34,121 bases of DNA from an uncultured Sphingobacteriales bacterium (GTDB lineage: Bacteria > Bacteroidota > Bacteroidia > Chitinophagales > Chitinophagaceae). A program made the position numbers and the translations under genes. Positions within the stretch are counted from its first letter, which is position 1. Each line of letters starts with the position of its first letter. The stretch lies in the NCBI GenBank assembly GCA_937991535.1, contig CALKHN010000069.1, positions 1 to 34,121 of the forward strand, given 5' to 3'. The notes under the pieces are model-generated. The model was not told the DNA's origin, searched no databases, and was given only the letters and a program-made list of their open reading frames with translations. Shown piece after piece: positions 1-7,897 of the stretch.

Positions 1-31
1 TTAAGTGTGGTAACTCAAACTTAACTAATCG

Positions 32-55
32 GCGGTTCTTCGGAACCGCTTTTTT
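32..55 (+). terminator. Rho-independent terminator of an upstream plus-strand gene
   Basis: A perfect 7-bp GC-rich stem (GCGGTTC at 32-38 and GAACCGC at 43-49) closes a TTCG tetraloop and is followed directly by six T (50-55). This is a textbook intrinsic terminator on the plus strand, so a plus-strand gene probably ends just left of the window. The minus-strand gene to the right ends inside the T run, so the two genes converge on this hairpin. Read on the minus strand there is no U tract after the stem. Confidence 0.85.
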
Positions 56-941
56 ATGTTATTTTAGTCGGACAATAGTGATTGGAAATATACATTCCCA
101 GTTGCGATTCATCATATACAGAGGATTCCAGGCTAAAGCCTATATGATTAAACCCGGCATTTGGCGGAATGGCCAGCGGAATATCGAAAATCTTATTTTC
201 ATTGATCCAGTACCGAACCCTTTCTTTTTGCACCCAAACGGAAACATGGATAACATTTCCCCCGTTATCTGAAATCAATTTTAATTCCTTCGGGTCGTTG
301 GAAAAATGGCCCGCTCCATTGGCATAACTTTTTAAGGCGGCATACATTGGCTTATCTGTTCCGCCCGGCAATAATGTCAAGGCCACTTCATTGGCCGCTT
401 CCTGGTCTACCACAAATGACCTGGTTCCTGTAGCCCCTGCCAGTTCCAGCAATTTCAGTTCCAGTTCAGGATAAACATATCCTCCCTCTCCATCAAACTG
501 CAACAACAAATCCATTTCTACAGTAAAATTTTCCGGAAGTTTTTTAAAAGAAGGAGAAGCGAAACGGCTTCCCGGGAAAAGGCGCATCCATTTCCCGGCC
601 TTGTTTTTTACGGTCACGGTTTCTCCCCTGTTGTTGGTTGTCCATTTCAGTGGCAATTCCCCAATTTCATCAGCCAGAAAATCTTCTGCATAAATGATTT
701 GATCCCCCGGTATATAATCGTACCGGGAATATGCTTGTATATGCTGACTTTTCCCTTCAGGCTTTGATTTGTTATTCTCAAAAACTTTCTCCTCCGCTTT
801 ATCCAGGGATTTATCCATTTCTCTGTCTATTCGCTGATTGGTCCTTGATTTTACCTTATCCCTGGCCCGATCTAAAATGTCTACCTGACTGAAAACTGCT
901 AGCGGCGCCAATGCTATAATGCAAAGAATAATATTTTTCAT
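54..941 (-). CDS. Exported protein, like the N-terminal part of OmpA-family proteins, without an OmpA domain
   Basis: 295 residues. The first ~19 residues form a Sec signal peptide (MKNIILCIIALAPLAVFSQ). A highly charged stretch (~22-62, rich in Asp, Lys, Arg and Glu, DKxxDKAEEKV-like) is followed by a beta-rich domain (~70-288) that carries a family-typical segment around residues 78-150 (GDQIIYAEDF, PENFTVEMDLLL). From memory, this arrangement occurs in Bacteroidota proteins that continue into a C-terminal OmpA peptidoglycan-binding domain. Here the chain stops right after the MYISN segment, so no OmpA domain is present. Role unknown; probably periplasmic or cell-envelope. The stop codon (54-56) lies in the T run of a convergent terminator. 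The last eight residues (HYCPTKIT) look atypical and a small frameshift near the end cannot be excluded. Confidence 0.75.
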   Translation of the reverse strand: MKNIILCIIALAPLAVFSQVDILDRARDKVKSRTNQRIDREMDKSLDKAEEKVFENNKSKPEGKSQHIQAYSRYDYIPGDQIIYAEDFLADEIGELPLKWTTNNRGETVTVKNKAGKWMRLFPGSRFASPSFKKLPENFTVEMDLLLQFDGEGGYVYPELELKLLELAGATGTRSFVVDQEAANEVALTLLPGGTDKPMYAALKSYANGAGHFSNDPKELKLISDNGGNVIHVSVWVQKERVRYWINENKIFDIPLAIPPNAGFNHIGFSLESSVYDESQLGMYISNHYCPTKIT

Positions 942-1001
942 TTGATTTTTTATTGATCTTTTGGAATGTTTGGTCGGAGATGGTTTCTGCTTATCGACCG
1001 G

Positions 1002-1586
1002 TTAAATTGAAAAACTGTACACAAAAATCGGGTTCTCCTTTTCGAGGTCCGTATGTTCGTACATATACATTACTGGTTCATTTTCTATCATTTTGATTTC
1101 CCATAAATAGGTCATGGGTACCAGGTCTTCAGCTTCGGCCGGCCGGGATGTTGTACCAGCGCTGCATCCTGATTTTACGGTTCTGAAAGATCCTTCCACG
1201 GGATACAAGTTCAATTTATCGGCACCGTTAAATACGATTGTCCCTTTCTTGGTGGTATAAATTTCGGTAATACAATTGGATGCATTTCTCATCCCCAGGT
1301 ACTGGGTAAATTCAAACCTGCCCTGTCCGTTTACTTCTTTAAAAACATATTCCCGGGCAGCCTCCGTTTCATTTCCCACCTGGTGTCCATCGCGGTCGTA
1401 ATAAGCTATCGGACCAATATTGCCCCAAAACCAAATGCCTCCTTTTACAGGAACAGGTACAGGTGATGAGGGAGAATTTTTATACAGGTCAACATTTAAT
1501 TCCGAATCTGATTTACTGCAGGAAGCGAATGATAATACTTGCAGGCAGACCAATAAGAGTAAATGATTTGTTTTGAATTTTTTCAT
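1002..1586 (-). CDS. Small hypothetical lipoprotein
   Basis: 194 residues from the ATG at 1584-1586. This start is preferred over one 25 codons upstream because it begins a clean lipoprotein signal peptide: Lys-Lys, a Leu-rich core and a lipobox ending LSFASC, with the lipidated Cys near residue 22. The mature part has a Pro/Val linker and then a compact beta-rich domain (GGIWFWGN, IAYYDRDG) with two further Cys that could pair. Small lipocalin-like lipoproteins of this kind are common in Bacteroidota, but I do not recognise a specific family. It lies 60 nt upstream of the exported-protein gene ending at 54 on the same strand, so the two may be co-transcribed. Confidence 0.7.
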   Translation of the reverse strand: MKKFKTNHLLLLVCLQVLSFASCSKSDSELNVDLYKNSPSSPVPVPVKGGIWFWGNIGPIAYYDRDGHQVGNETEAAREYVFKEVNGQGRFEFTQYLGMRNASNCITEIYTTKKGTIVFNGADKLNLYPVEGSFRTVKSGCSAGTTSRPAEAEDLVPMTYLWEIKMIENEPVMYMYEHTDLEKENPIFVYSFSI

Positions 1587-1920
1587 GATTTTTGTTTTGC
1601 TTTGATAATTGTTTAATCTGTTTCTGTTAATTAAAATTTGATGGTGCAAAACTAAGAGCATCGCAAAAGCGATTTATACGTAGAGGTACTGAGTTATTAA
1701 ATTACGTAGGTGTTACTGCCATTTGATGCATATAGACAGTTGAGTTTATTAAACAACAATCCTCCGCCAATTACCGGGATACGTATTTATACTGAATTTT
1801 ATTTAAGGTAGAGCTACTGATGCTTATTTTATCGCCCATTCCCAATTTTGCAACTCCTAAAAATTATTTACTTCAAAAACCATGGATGTCACAAATCACT
1901 GTGCTCCGCAAATAAATTGT
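1587..1920. promoter_or_regulatory. Divergent intergenic region (334 bp) between two lipoprotein genes
   Basis: No convincing gene lies here. Leftward and rightward lipoprotein genes start at its two ends, so it should hold both promoters. It is AT-rich. I could not place a confident Bacteroidota -33/-7 pair (TTTG ... TAnnTTTG). Its most distinctive content is a motif repeated three times in direct orientation, listed separately. The open frames that extend from it into the flanking genes (starts at 1661 and 1882) add only non-signal-peptide leader residues and are probably not used. Confidence 0.5.
1680..1820 (+). repeat. Three direct copies of a 13-14 bp motif (GTAGAGnTACTGA-like)
   Basis: Copy 1 at 1680-1692 is GTAGAGGTACTGA. 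Copy 3 at 1808-1820 is GTAGAGCTACTGA, one mismatch from copy 1. Copy 2 at 1706-1719 is the diverged GTAGGTGTTACTGC. Copies 1 and 2 are 26 bp apart and both are preceded by TACGTAG-like bases; copy 3 is about 100 bp further on. Position in a divergent promoter region and direct orientation suggest binding sites for a transcription factor, possibly a two-component response regulator. That is inference only. Confidence 0.4.
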
Positions 1921-3240
1921 ATGAACTACTCAAAATTGCTCAGTTTCTTTTTACTATGGATGCCTTTTTTGGCTTGTACAAAAACAGCACCTATGGATGG
2001 TCCATCTACCCAGGGAAAGGGCATAGTGAGAACCGTTGGTCAGCCTATTGGGAATCTTGTTGAAAAGGAAATTGGACCTGCAGGCGGATCAATCCATTCT
2101 GAAGATGGAAGAATATCAATCGAAATTCCTGCCGGTGCTTTGAATACAGATGTACGACTTGCAGTGGAACCCATTACAAGAACCCTGGTGGACGGTGTTG
2201 AAAATACCAGCCTGCCAGCTTTCCGGTTGTTACCACATGGACAAACATTTTCCAAACCCGTTAAAATAAACTTTCATTTTTCTGAAAATGAGTTTAAGAC
2301 CATCATCTCCAATGTTACCAAAATTGCCTACCAGGCAAACGATGGTAAGTGGAAAGGAATCCCCAGTAGCCAGGTTGATATGAATACTAAAAAGGTATCG
2401 GTAAACACCACCCATTTCAGCGATTGGACGGTCTACGAAGGTATTTATCTTGAGCCGACCGAAAATGTATCGGTCGAAATAAACAAATCAGTGACTTTGA
2501 AAGTCATGGTGATGACGCCCTTGACGCTTTCTTCCGGTCAATCGGATCAGCAGGAAGTTTACCTGGACGAGCCATCGGAAATCCCCGCCTCAGTGGATTG
2601 GCGAATAGTGGGTGGTTCCAACTCCGGCACCATTGCGAATCTTCCTTCCAGGCCGGCTGCCAATTACACCGCCCCAGGCTCAATCCCCACACCCAACCCT
2701 GTAGAAGTGGAAGCCAAAATTCATCTGAGCACCCAGGGCGATTTGAACATTTTAAAAAACATCACGATCCTGGAACCAATCGAACCAGGCATTCATTTAA
2801 GAATAAATGGGGGCGCATGGATTCATTTTACTGATACAGATTCTTTTGCCGACAATGAATCATATGTAGCATCTGATGGAAATTATCCTTACGACGTGCA
2901 TGAAATATCCCTCCGCATTGCAGGAGGTCGGGCAAGAGGCAGAGGTTCCTGGGCATGGGATGACCAACCCGAATCTGAAAATTCTACATCGTTTGAATAC
3001 ATTGTCAAAAAACCCGGGCCCTATACTTCATATAAACATCTGTACACAAAAAATAATTTTGACATATGGCACGTAAGTCCGGGTGCTGTTCGAATCACCG
3101 AATACAAGGCCGACCAATATGGCCAGGTATGGGCAACAGGCGATTTTACCATCGAAAGTTCTACGCCGTTTATAGAAGGCCATTCAGGAACACCCCCTTC
3201 GGCTAAGATTGTAGGCAATTTCAAATTGAAAGTCAAATAA
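1921..3240 (+). CDS. ZU5-domain lipoprotein with Ig-like middle region
   Basis: 439 residues from the ATG at 1921. This start is chosen over the ATG at 1882 because it begins directly with a lipoprotein signal peptide whose lipobox ends FLAC (Cys ~19). Residues ~47-147 match a ZU5-type domain (IGPAGGSI, DGRISIEIPAGAL). Residues ~170-280 look like a bacterial Ig-like repeat (VDWRIVGG, ANYTAPG). The last ~140 residues form an additional beta-rich domain seen in other Bacteroidota lipoproteins, ending in NFKLKVK. It is probably displayed at the outer membrane; no catalytic motif is visible and the function is unknown. The broken lipoprotein gene follows after only 12 nt, so they were probably an operon. 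Confidence 0.8.
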   Translation: MNYSKLLSFFLLWMPFLACTKTAPMDGPSTQGKGIVRTVGQPIGNLVEKEIGPAGGSIHSEDGRISIEIPAGALNTDVRLAVEPITRTLVDGVENTSLPAFRLLPHGQTFSKPVKINFHFSENEFKTIISNVTKIAYQANDGKWKGIPSSQVDMNTKKVSVNTTHFSDWTVYEGIYLEPTENVSVEINKSVTLKVMVMTPLTLSSGQSDQQEVYLDEPSEIPASVDWRIVGGSNSGTIANLPSRPAANYTAPGSIPTPNPVEVEAKIHLSTQGDLNILKNITILEPIEPGIHLRINGGAWIHFTDTDSFADNESYVASDGNYPYDVHEISLRIAGGRARGRGSWAWDDQPESENSTSFEYIVKKPGPYTSYKHLYTKNNFDIWHVSPGAVRITEYKADQYGQVWATGDFTIESSTPFIEGHSGTPPSAKIVGNFKLKVK

Positions 3241-3252
3241 ATAAACATAAAC

Positions 3253-4236
3253 ATGAAAAGAATCAATCTACTACTGGGTGCGCTGTTTTTGGTCAGCGCC
3301 ATTTCTTCCTGCAAAAAAAATATTCAGGAAGACGTCCCTTCAACCGGAGACCCCAATCATGGCATTTTAAAAGGCATTACCTATTCGCCGAACTGAAATG
3401 TTGCGATGGGCGCCGTAATTGTTGAAGCCATTGTGAATGGAATTAAGATTGCAGATACTACCGATAAGGACGGAAAATTTGCATTGGAGATACCTGCAGG
3501 CGAGCACCTCGTGAAAATGTATACCGGCGCCGGTGATCGGTTTATTACCCGGAAAATATTTACCATACAGGCGGGCAAAACAACGGAAGTTTCTGCTGCG
3601 CAATCCAGGCTGGGATTCACCGGGAAAATAGCCTATCTGGCAGGTGATTTTGATGCCATTCAGGAAATAGTCACTGAATTGGGCATTCCGGTTACGAGCC
3701 TAACATTGGATGATATGCAGAATTATCATATCCTCAATCAGTACGATGTGCTATTGTTAAATTGTAACTCTGGTTATGATGAATTCGAAGAAATTAAACC
3801 TTTGGAACGTTTTCTGAAGGATGGGAAAAGCATTTATGCTTCCGATTTTGAAATGCGTGCACTTTCGAAACAGGAATGGGGATTTATTCCCGAAAACCTG
3901 ATTTCTTATGAGCGTGATGGTATCGCAGGAACCATACAAGGACAAATATTATTTGAACCCTTTAAAAAAGCATTGGGCAGTAATACCATGACCATAGCAT
4001 TTGATTTGCCTGGTTTTGTAAGGATTACCAGCCTGAACACAACAGACCCTAGCGTTAAGGTTTTGGTAGATCATCCTCAAAAAGGTCCGTTGGCACTCAA
4101 TATTCAATGGGCTCCGGGTCGGGTATCATCTCAAGGTATTGCTTATGGAGGGAATATCATTTACACCACTTTTCACGATGCATCATTATCAAACGATGTA
4201 AAGACGGTATTGCGCCAAATGATAATGCAACTGTAA
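3253..4236 (+). pseudogene. Lipoprotein gene (CarboxypepD-regulatory-like plus amidotransferase-like fold) interrupted by in-frame TGA
   Basis: The reading frame opens at ATG 3253 with a lipoprotein signal peptide (lipobox ISSC, Cys 20), runs 47 codons, meets TGA at 3394-3396, and then continues in the same frame without another stop to 4236 (327 sense codons in all). The part after the stop starts with a peptidase-regulatory-like beta-sandwich (AVIVEAIVNG ... TDKDGKFALEIPAGEH, ~52-100), followed by an alpha/beta domain (GKIAYLAGDFDAI, YDVLLLNCNSG) resembling ThuA/GATase-like folds. Since frame and homology-like continuity are kept on both sides, the simplest reading is one point mutation, for example GGA to TGA. 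An ATG at 3406 could restart translation, but the product would lack the signal peptide. A sequencing error is the main alternative. Confidence 0.75.
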
Positions 4237-4280
4237 AAATATTAATGGTTTATTATGGGCGGCTGTCAAAAAAGGGTGTC

Positions 4281-4360
4281 AGGCTGAGCTGCCGCAGGTC
4301 GTGACAGGTTGTAGAAGTCGAACCAAATGGATTGTCAATATTTCGACAAGCTCTCAGGCC
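4281..4360. repeat. Remnant of an intergenic inverted repeat
   Basis: The 225-bp gap after the broken lipoprotein gene holds AGGCTGAGCT at 4281-4290 and TTTCGACAAGCTCTCAGGCC at 4341-4360. These are imperfect complements of each other (AGGCTGAGCT against AGCTctCAGGCC). From memory, pairs of this kind (GGCTGAGCTTGTCGAA with its complement) are frequent between Bacteroidota genes, so this is probably a decayed dispersed hairpin element. No gene is visible in this gap. Confidence 0.3.
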
Positions 4361-4461
4361 TTGCGGGGTTTGCAACAATATCCAACCCTATTTTTCCCTT
4401 ATTAGTCCTTATTTGAATTTTCTTACTTTAGTTTCGTTTTTCTGACTATTCAAACATATAA

Positions 4462-5067
4462 ATGAAAGAAGATTTAACACAGGCTTCAATAGAACCCTTA
4501 TTGGATTATTTTAATAAGCTCATTCTTTTAAACAAAGAAGAGAAGCAGCTTGTTACAGAGCGTTTTCAGCCCCGCCTTTACCGCAGGCGACAGTATGTTT
4601 TACAGGAAGGAGACATTTGCAAACATTTCAATTTCGTAGTACGTGGCTGCCTTCGTAGCTACATCACAGATGAAAAAGGCAATACCCATATTCTTCAATT
4701 TGCTGCCGAAAATTGGTGGATAACAGATATTGGCAGTTTTTACAAAACAAAAGCGTCTAAACTAAATATTGATGCTTTAGAAGATACTATGGTTTTACAA
4801 ATCAGTTACGATAACCTGACCGGATTGTATGACCAGGCGCCAAAATTCAACCAGATTTTCAGAGTATTGATAGAGAACAGTCACGTTGCATTGCAAAACC
4901 GGTTATTGCAAAACATAAGTTCATCGGCAGAAGAACGTTACTTGTCTTTTATACAAGCCCATCCGCACTTATCAAACCGGCTTCCTCAAACACAAATCGC
5001 AGCGTTTTTGGGTATTACACCCGAATTTTTGAGTCGTGTAAGAAATAACCAGACTAAAAAACCTTAA
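4462..5067 (+). CDS. Crp/Fnr-family transcriptional regulator
   Basis: 201 residues, normal for the short Bacteroidota Crp/Fnr-like regulators. Residues ~25-120 form a cyclic-nucleotide-binding-type beta-roll (RRRQYVLQEGDICKHFNFVVRGCLRSY). A dimerisation helix follows (~120-150), then a C-terminal helix-turn-helix (~170-195: QIAAFLGITPEFLSRVRN). No Cys cluster for an Fe-S sensor and no obvious cAMP-phosphate Arg-Ser signature is seen, so the ligand is unknown. The reductase gene begins about 100 nt downstream on the same strand. In this family the neighbouring gene is often the target, so control of that reductase is a reasonable inference. Confidence 0.9.
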   Translation: MKEDLTQASIEPLLDYFNKLILLNKEEKQLVTERFQPRLYRRRQYVLQEGDICKHFNFVVRGCLRSYITDEKGNTHILQFAAENWWITDIGSFYKTKASKLNIDALEDTMVLQISYDNLTGLYDQAPKFNQIFRVLIENSHVALQNRLLQNISSSAEERYLSFIQAHPHLSNRLPQTQIAAFLGITPEFLSRVRNNQTKKP

Positions 5068-5097
5068 ACTACATCAATACTATTTCTTGATGTAGTT
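5067..5097 (+). promoter_or_regulatory. Perfect 11-bp inverted repeat between regulator and reductase genes
   Basis: AACTACATCAA (5067-5077) and TTGATGTAGTT (5087-5097) are exact complements separated by 9 nt. The left arm begins on the last base of the regulator's stop codon. There is no T run after it, which argues against a standard terminator. It could be an operator for the upstream Crp-type regulator or a weak terminator/attenuator hairpin; the sequence alone cannot decide. Confidence 0.5.
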
Positions 5098-5170
5098 CAT
5101 TGGAGCAGGACTTTGTTCGGATGCACCTTTGCATTATCAAATTATTCATTTAATTAAAAAAGAAATAGCA

Positions 5171-5821
5171 ATGAGCACAACAAGAAAAGTAGCCGTCATC
5201 GGCTTGGGAAACATCGGCAAAGTAGTTGCCACAAACCTTGTAAAAGGCAATCGTGCTGTAATCCTTGCCAGCAAAAAATTAGAAGATGCGCAGGCATTAA
5301 CACAAGAATTAGGGAATCTTGCCACTGCAGCAGAAACCGTTGATGCCATCAAACAAGCCGATATTATTGTATTGTCTGTTTGGTTTAGCACCATACAGGA
5401 ATTTATGACAAAATATGCAGCCGAATTGCAAGGCAAAATTATCATTGACCCCTCCAACCCAATAGCACCCGATGAAAATGGCGGTTTCAAAAAAATCATC
5501 GGAGAGAAAGAAAGTGCCGGTCAATTAAATGCGACTTTACTTCCGAACGGCGCGAAATTGGCAAAAGCATTGGGAACATTGGGTGCAGCTTCCCTGGAAA
5601 GTGCAGCCTTTCAAAAACCCGAACCCGCAGTATTGTTTTATGCGGCAGATGACACAAGTATTAACGCAGACATAGAACAACTTATCCGGGATAGCGGCTT
5701 TGAACCTGTACGAGTTGGCGGTATTGACCAGTCCATCAGGATAGAGGTATTTGGTGACCTGCACGAGTTTGGTGCTTTAGGCCAAACTGTTAACGCAACC
5801 GAAGCAAAAGCGAAGATTTAA
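5171..5821 (+). CDS. NADP-dependent (F420-reductase-type) dinucleotide oxidoreductase
   Basis: 216 residues from the ATG at 5171. This is preferred over an in-frame ATG 14 codons upstream because the Rossmann strand starts at once (KVAVIGLGNIGKVVATNLVKG) and the leader is A-rich (AAAAAAGAAATAGCA), as usual in this phylum. The GxGxxG motif lies at ~11-16. The rest fits the F420-dependent NADP reductase-like fold (IIVLSVWFSTIQEF, IIIDPSNPIAP). Members in bacteria that do not make F420 are annotated by homology only, so the true electron acceptor or substrate is unknown. A Crp-type regulator gene lies directly upstream. Confidence 0.85.
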   Translation: MSTTRKVAVIGLGNIGKVVATNLVKGNRAVILASKKLEDAQALTQELGNLATAAETVDAIKQADIIVLSVWFSTIQEFMTKYAAELQGKIIIDPSNPIAPDENGGFKKIIGEKESAGQLNATLLPNGAKLAKALGTLGAASLESAAFQKPEPAVLFYAADDTSINADIEQLIRDSGFEPVRVGGIDQSIRIEVFGDLHEFGALGQTVNATEAKAKI

Positions 5822-5837
5822 CCGGTTTATCAATTCT

Positions 5838-5877
5838 CATTTGTTGCAATAGTTTTTCCTGACTGTTGCAACAAATG
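5838..5877. terminator. 12-bp hairpin between convergent genes
   Basis: CATTTGTTGCAA (5838-5849) and TTGCAACAAATG (5866-5877) are perfect complements around a 16-nt loop. The hairpin lies between the ends of the plus-strand reductase gene and the minus-strand flavodoxin gene, where a bidirectional terminator would be expected. No strong T run follows on either strand, so termination efficiency is uncertain. Confidence 0.5.
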
Positions 5878-5901
5878 CCCGCTTAAAAACTACTTCTGCT
5901 C

Positions 5902-6429
5902 TTATACCTGTGCAGCCGCGTTACCTGCTGCCAGCAAAGACCGGCTTTTGTTGATCATTGCACTGATGTTTTCTACTTTTACGTTATCCCTGTCCTGCCG
6001 CATGAATTTCTTAGTTTCAGGATCTTTTACCAGCATGGCGCCTACATTAAGCATAAACCGGTCTTTCCATGAAAGTTTACTTTGTATGAGCCGCCCGGGC
6101 AGAAAAAAAATACGGGACGGGTCAAGAAGACCATCGGGAATATTTTGCTTTATGATCTGTTCATGGTCTTTAGGATTGTTGCTGCCGCAAACGACAAAAA
6201 GGAGTATCTTTTTATTTTTTAAAACATCCGCATACTGTTTTATCCAGCCCCGGATCAGCAACCCGCCGATATATACGGAGCTGCCCATTATAATAAAATC
6301 TTGCACTTTGATATCCGCTTCCTGCAGTTCGCCCGGTGTTTTTAGTGGAATATGAAGCGCTTCGGCCAGCCATTCGGCATACTGGCGTGTGGCGCCGTAC
6401 TTTCCCTTATAAATAATAACGCTGTTCAT
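5902..6429 (-). CDS. Flavodoxin-domain protein (HemG/protoporphyrinogen-oxidase-like flavodoxin)
   Basis: 175 residues. The N-terminus carries the FMN phosphate-binding loop of flavodoxins (YKGKYGATRQYA, ~7-18), followed by the second flavin-contact strand (FIIMGSSVYIGGLL, ~45-58) and a third (ILLFVVCGSNNP, ~74-85). This layout and length match the flavodoxin_5 group, which includes menaquinone-dependent protoporphyrinogen dehydrogenase HemG. Assignment to HemG itself is not supported, because no other heme-synthesis gene is nearby. Probably a cytoplasmic FMN electron carrier or reductase. Confidence 0.8.
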   Translation of the reverse strand: MNSVIIYKGKYGATRQYAEWLAEALHIPLKTPGELQEADIKVQDFIIMGSSVYIGGLLIRGWIKQYADVLKNKKILLFVVCGSNNPKDHEQIIKQNIPDGLLDPSRIFFLPGRLIQSKLSWKDRFMLNVGAMLVKDPETKKFMRQDRDNVKVENISAMINKSRSLLAAGNAAAQV

Positions 6430-6530
6430 AATAGTATTTTAAAAGGTTATAAAACTATTAAGATACAGTACAATAAATTATGACAGGGGGTAGTGGATTT
6501 CCTGACAAAAATCATCCCAAACCTGTATAA

Positions 6531-6582
6531 CGGTTCACGAACCGGCTCCTGATTTCCGTTACCTGCAGGCACGAGCCTGCAG
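6531..6582. repeat. Two short perfect hairpins in the gap below the DUF3817 gene
   Basis: CGGTT (6531-6535) pairs with AACCG (6540-6544), and CTGCAGGC (6563-6570) pairs with GCCTGCAG (6575-6582) around an ACGA loop. Read on the plus strand the second is followed by TTTT; read on the minus strand, the direction of the flanking genes, there is no U tract. The rest of the 6430-6631 gap shows nothing else. They may act as weak terminators downstream of the DUF3817 gene or be part of a dispersed palindrome. Confidence 0.4.
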
Positions 6583-6631
6583 TTTTAGGGAAAGCGTTTA
6601 TTTATTACAGAGTAAAAGTAGGATAGGCTTA

Positions 6632-6949
6632 TTAAGCATTGGCTGCCTGCTGTTCCTTTTTTAATTTGCCATCCAGCACAAACGTACCAAAAGGCAGAAG
6701 GGACGCTATGAATGCCAGCACTACCTTGCCAAAGCTCCACCGGTACTGTATCCATACTTTTAACAGCAGCGCCATATACAATACAAATAATAAGCCGTGT
6801 ATCCAGCCTGTGTACTTTACGGCTTCCGGAAGTTCTGCGAAATATTTTAAGGGCATAGCTATACCCAATAAAACAAGATAGGATATGCCTTCTATTATTG
6901 CCACCAGCCTGAACCTGCCTAATGTTGAATCCCAAAAAGAATTATTCAT
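6632..6949 (-). CDS. DUF3817-family small integral membrane protein
   Basis: 105 residues with three predicted membrane helices. The N-terminal segment (GRFRLVAIIEGISYLVLLGIAMPLKY) and the following WIHGLLFVLYM are the features by which I recognise DUF3817, a family of small membrane proteins (YdzA-like) found in many bacteria. The biochemical role is unknown. The tail is short and polar (KLKKEQQAANA). It lies alone between the flavodoxin and the AraC regulator gene on the same strand, separated from both by about 90-200 nt. Confidence 0.85.
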   Translation of the reverse strand: MNNSFWDSTLGRFRLVAIIEGISYLVLLGIAMPLKYFAELPEAVKYTGWIHGLLFVLYMALLLKVWIQYRWSFGKVVLAFIASLLPFGTFVLDGKLKKEQQAANA

Positions 6950-7039
6950 AGCTCAATTTTTTGGAAAGATAAAGGAATTCTACTTCTGGCTTCAGTAACT
7001 GTTATTTGTTTCTTATTATTTGTTTTTTTCGGGTTCCCC

Positions 7040-7897
7040 TTACCCCGCATGCATCAACTGGTATTTTTTTGGCGTGAGTCCCGTAATGGTTTTAAATTGA
7101 TGATTAAAATTAGACAGGTTCTGGAACCCGCTCTCATAGCATACATACGCTACCGTCATTTCTTCTTTCATTAAAAGCTTGCAGGCATAGCCGACTTTTA
7201 ATTCGATAAGAAACCGGGTAAAGGATTTCCGCGTTCTGTTTTTGAAATACCTGCTGAAAGCTGTGGGGCTCATGTTGGCAACAGCGGCAACCTTAACCAG
7301 GCTTACGTCTTCCTGGAAATTGTTCATAACATACTCGTACACCTGGTTCAACCTGTTGGAACTGGAATCATCTGCAGAATCAGCGAATCCCTCGCTCGAT
7401 AATTCGCAAAGATCGCCGGATGCTGCAAGAGAATTGAGCAGCGTAAGCAGCAGAATAATTTTGTTGGCCCCTACTGCATGCTCAATCTTCAATAGCAGCG
7501 CCGCAATATCATCCCTTGTTTTTCCTGTAATTTTTATACCGCGGTGAGAACGGTCGAGCAGGCGGCGGATATTTATCATTTCGGGGATGCCGAAAAAACC
7601 CGGACCGCAAAACTGATCCAAAAAATGAAGCACCAGTGCCTCCGATTTCTGGTAGGAATGCAATTCATCATTGCGCCAGGTATGTGGAAGGTTTTTACCT
7701 ATAAAAACCAGGTCGCCTTCTGTGAAACGGTCAATATTGTCTCCCACCATCCTGCTGCCGCTGCTTTCAAGAATAAGCGTAAGCTCATACTCGTTGTGAA
7801 AATGCCATATGCCCGGAAAGCGGTCTTCATATACATACCGGTTTACACCAAAAGATGTAGCATAGGGCGTATTAACTTTAATGAGCATGGGCTGCAT
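7040..7897 (-). CDS. AraC-family transcriptional regulator at the end of the pectin locus
   Basis: 285 residues. The N-terminal half is a cupin sensor domain (WHFHNEYELTLILESSG ~31-47, GDLVFIGKNLPHTW ~61-74). The C-terminal ~100 residues contain two helix-turn-helix motifs of the AraC/XylS type (VSLVKVAAVANMSPTAFSRYF and AYVCYESGFQNLSNFNHQFK ... GLTPKKYQ). Regulators of this shape usually sense a sugar or sugar acid and activate neighbouring catabolic genes. It follows the permease gene on the same strand after 65 nt, so it may be the last gene of the operon and give positive feedback. Palindromic and direct half-sites overlap its start and lie just upstream (listed separately). Confidence 0.9.
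   Translation of the reverse strand: MQPMLIKVNTPYATSFGVNRYVYEDRFPGIWHFHNEYELTLILESSGSRMVGDNIDRFTEGDLVFIGKNLPHTWRNDELHSYQKSEALVLHFLDQFCGPGFFGIPEMINIRRLLDRSHRGIKITGKTRDDIAALLLKIEHAVGANKIILLLTLLNSLAASGDLCELSSEGFADSADDSSSNRLNQVYEYVMNNFQEDVSLVKVAAVANMSPTAFSRYFKNRTRKSFTRFLIELKVGYACKLLMKEEMTVAYVCYESGFQNLSNFNHQFKTITGLTPKKYQLMHAG

Noticed and set aside
5171..5821. Evidence that the organism uses coenzyme F420
   Set aside because: The fold is shared by many NADP oxidoreductases in bacteria without F420; no F420 biosynthesis gene is in the window.
5902..6429. Assignment as hemG
   Set aside because: Only the flavodoxin fold is supported; no heme-synthesis neighbour or HemG-specific loop could be identified.
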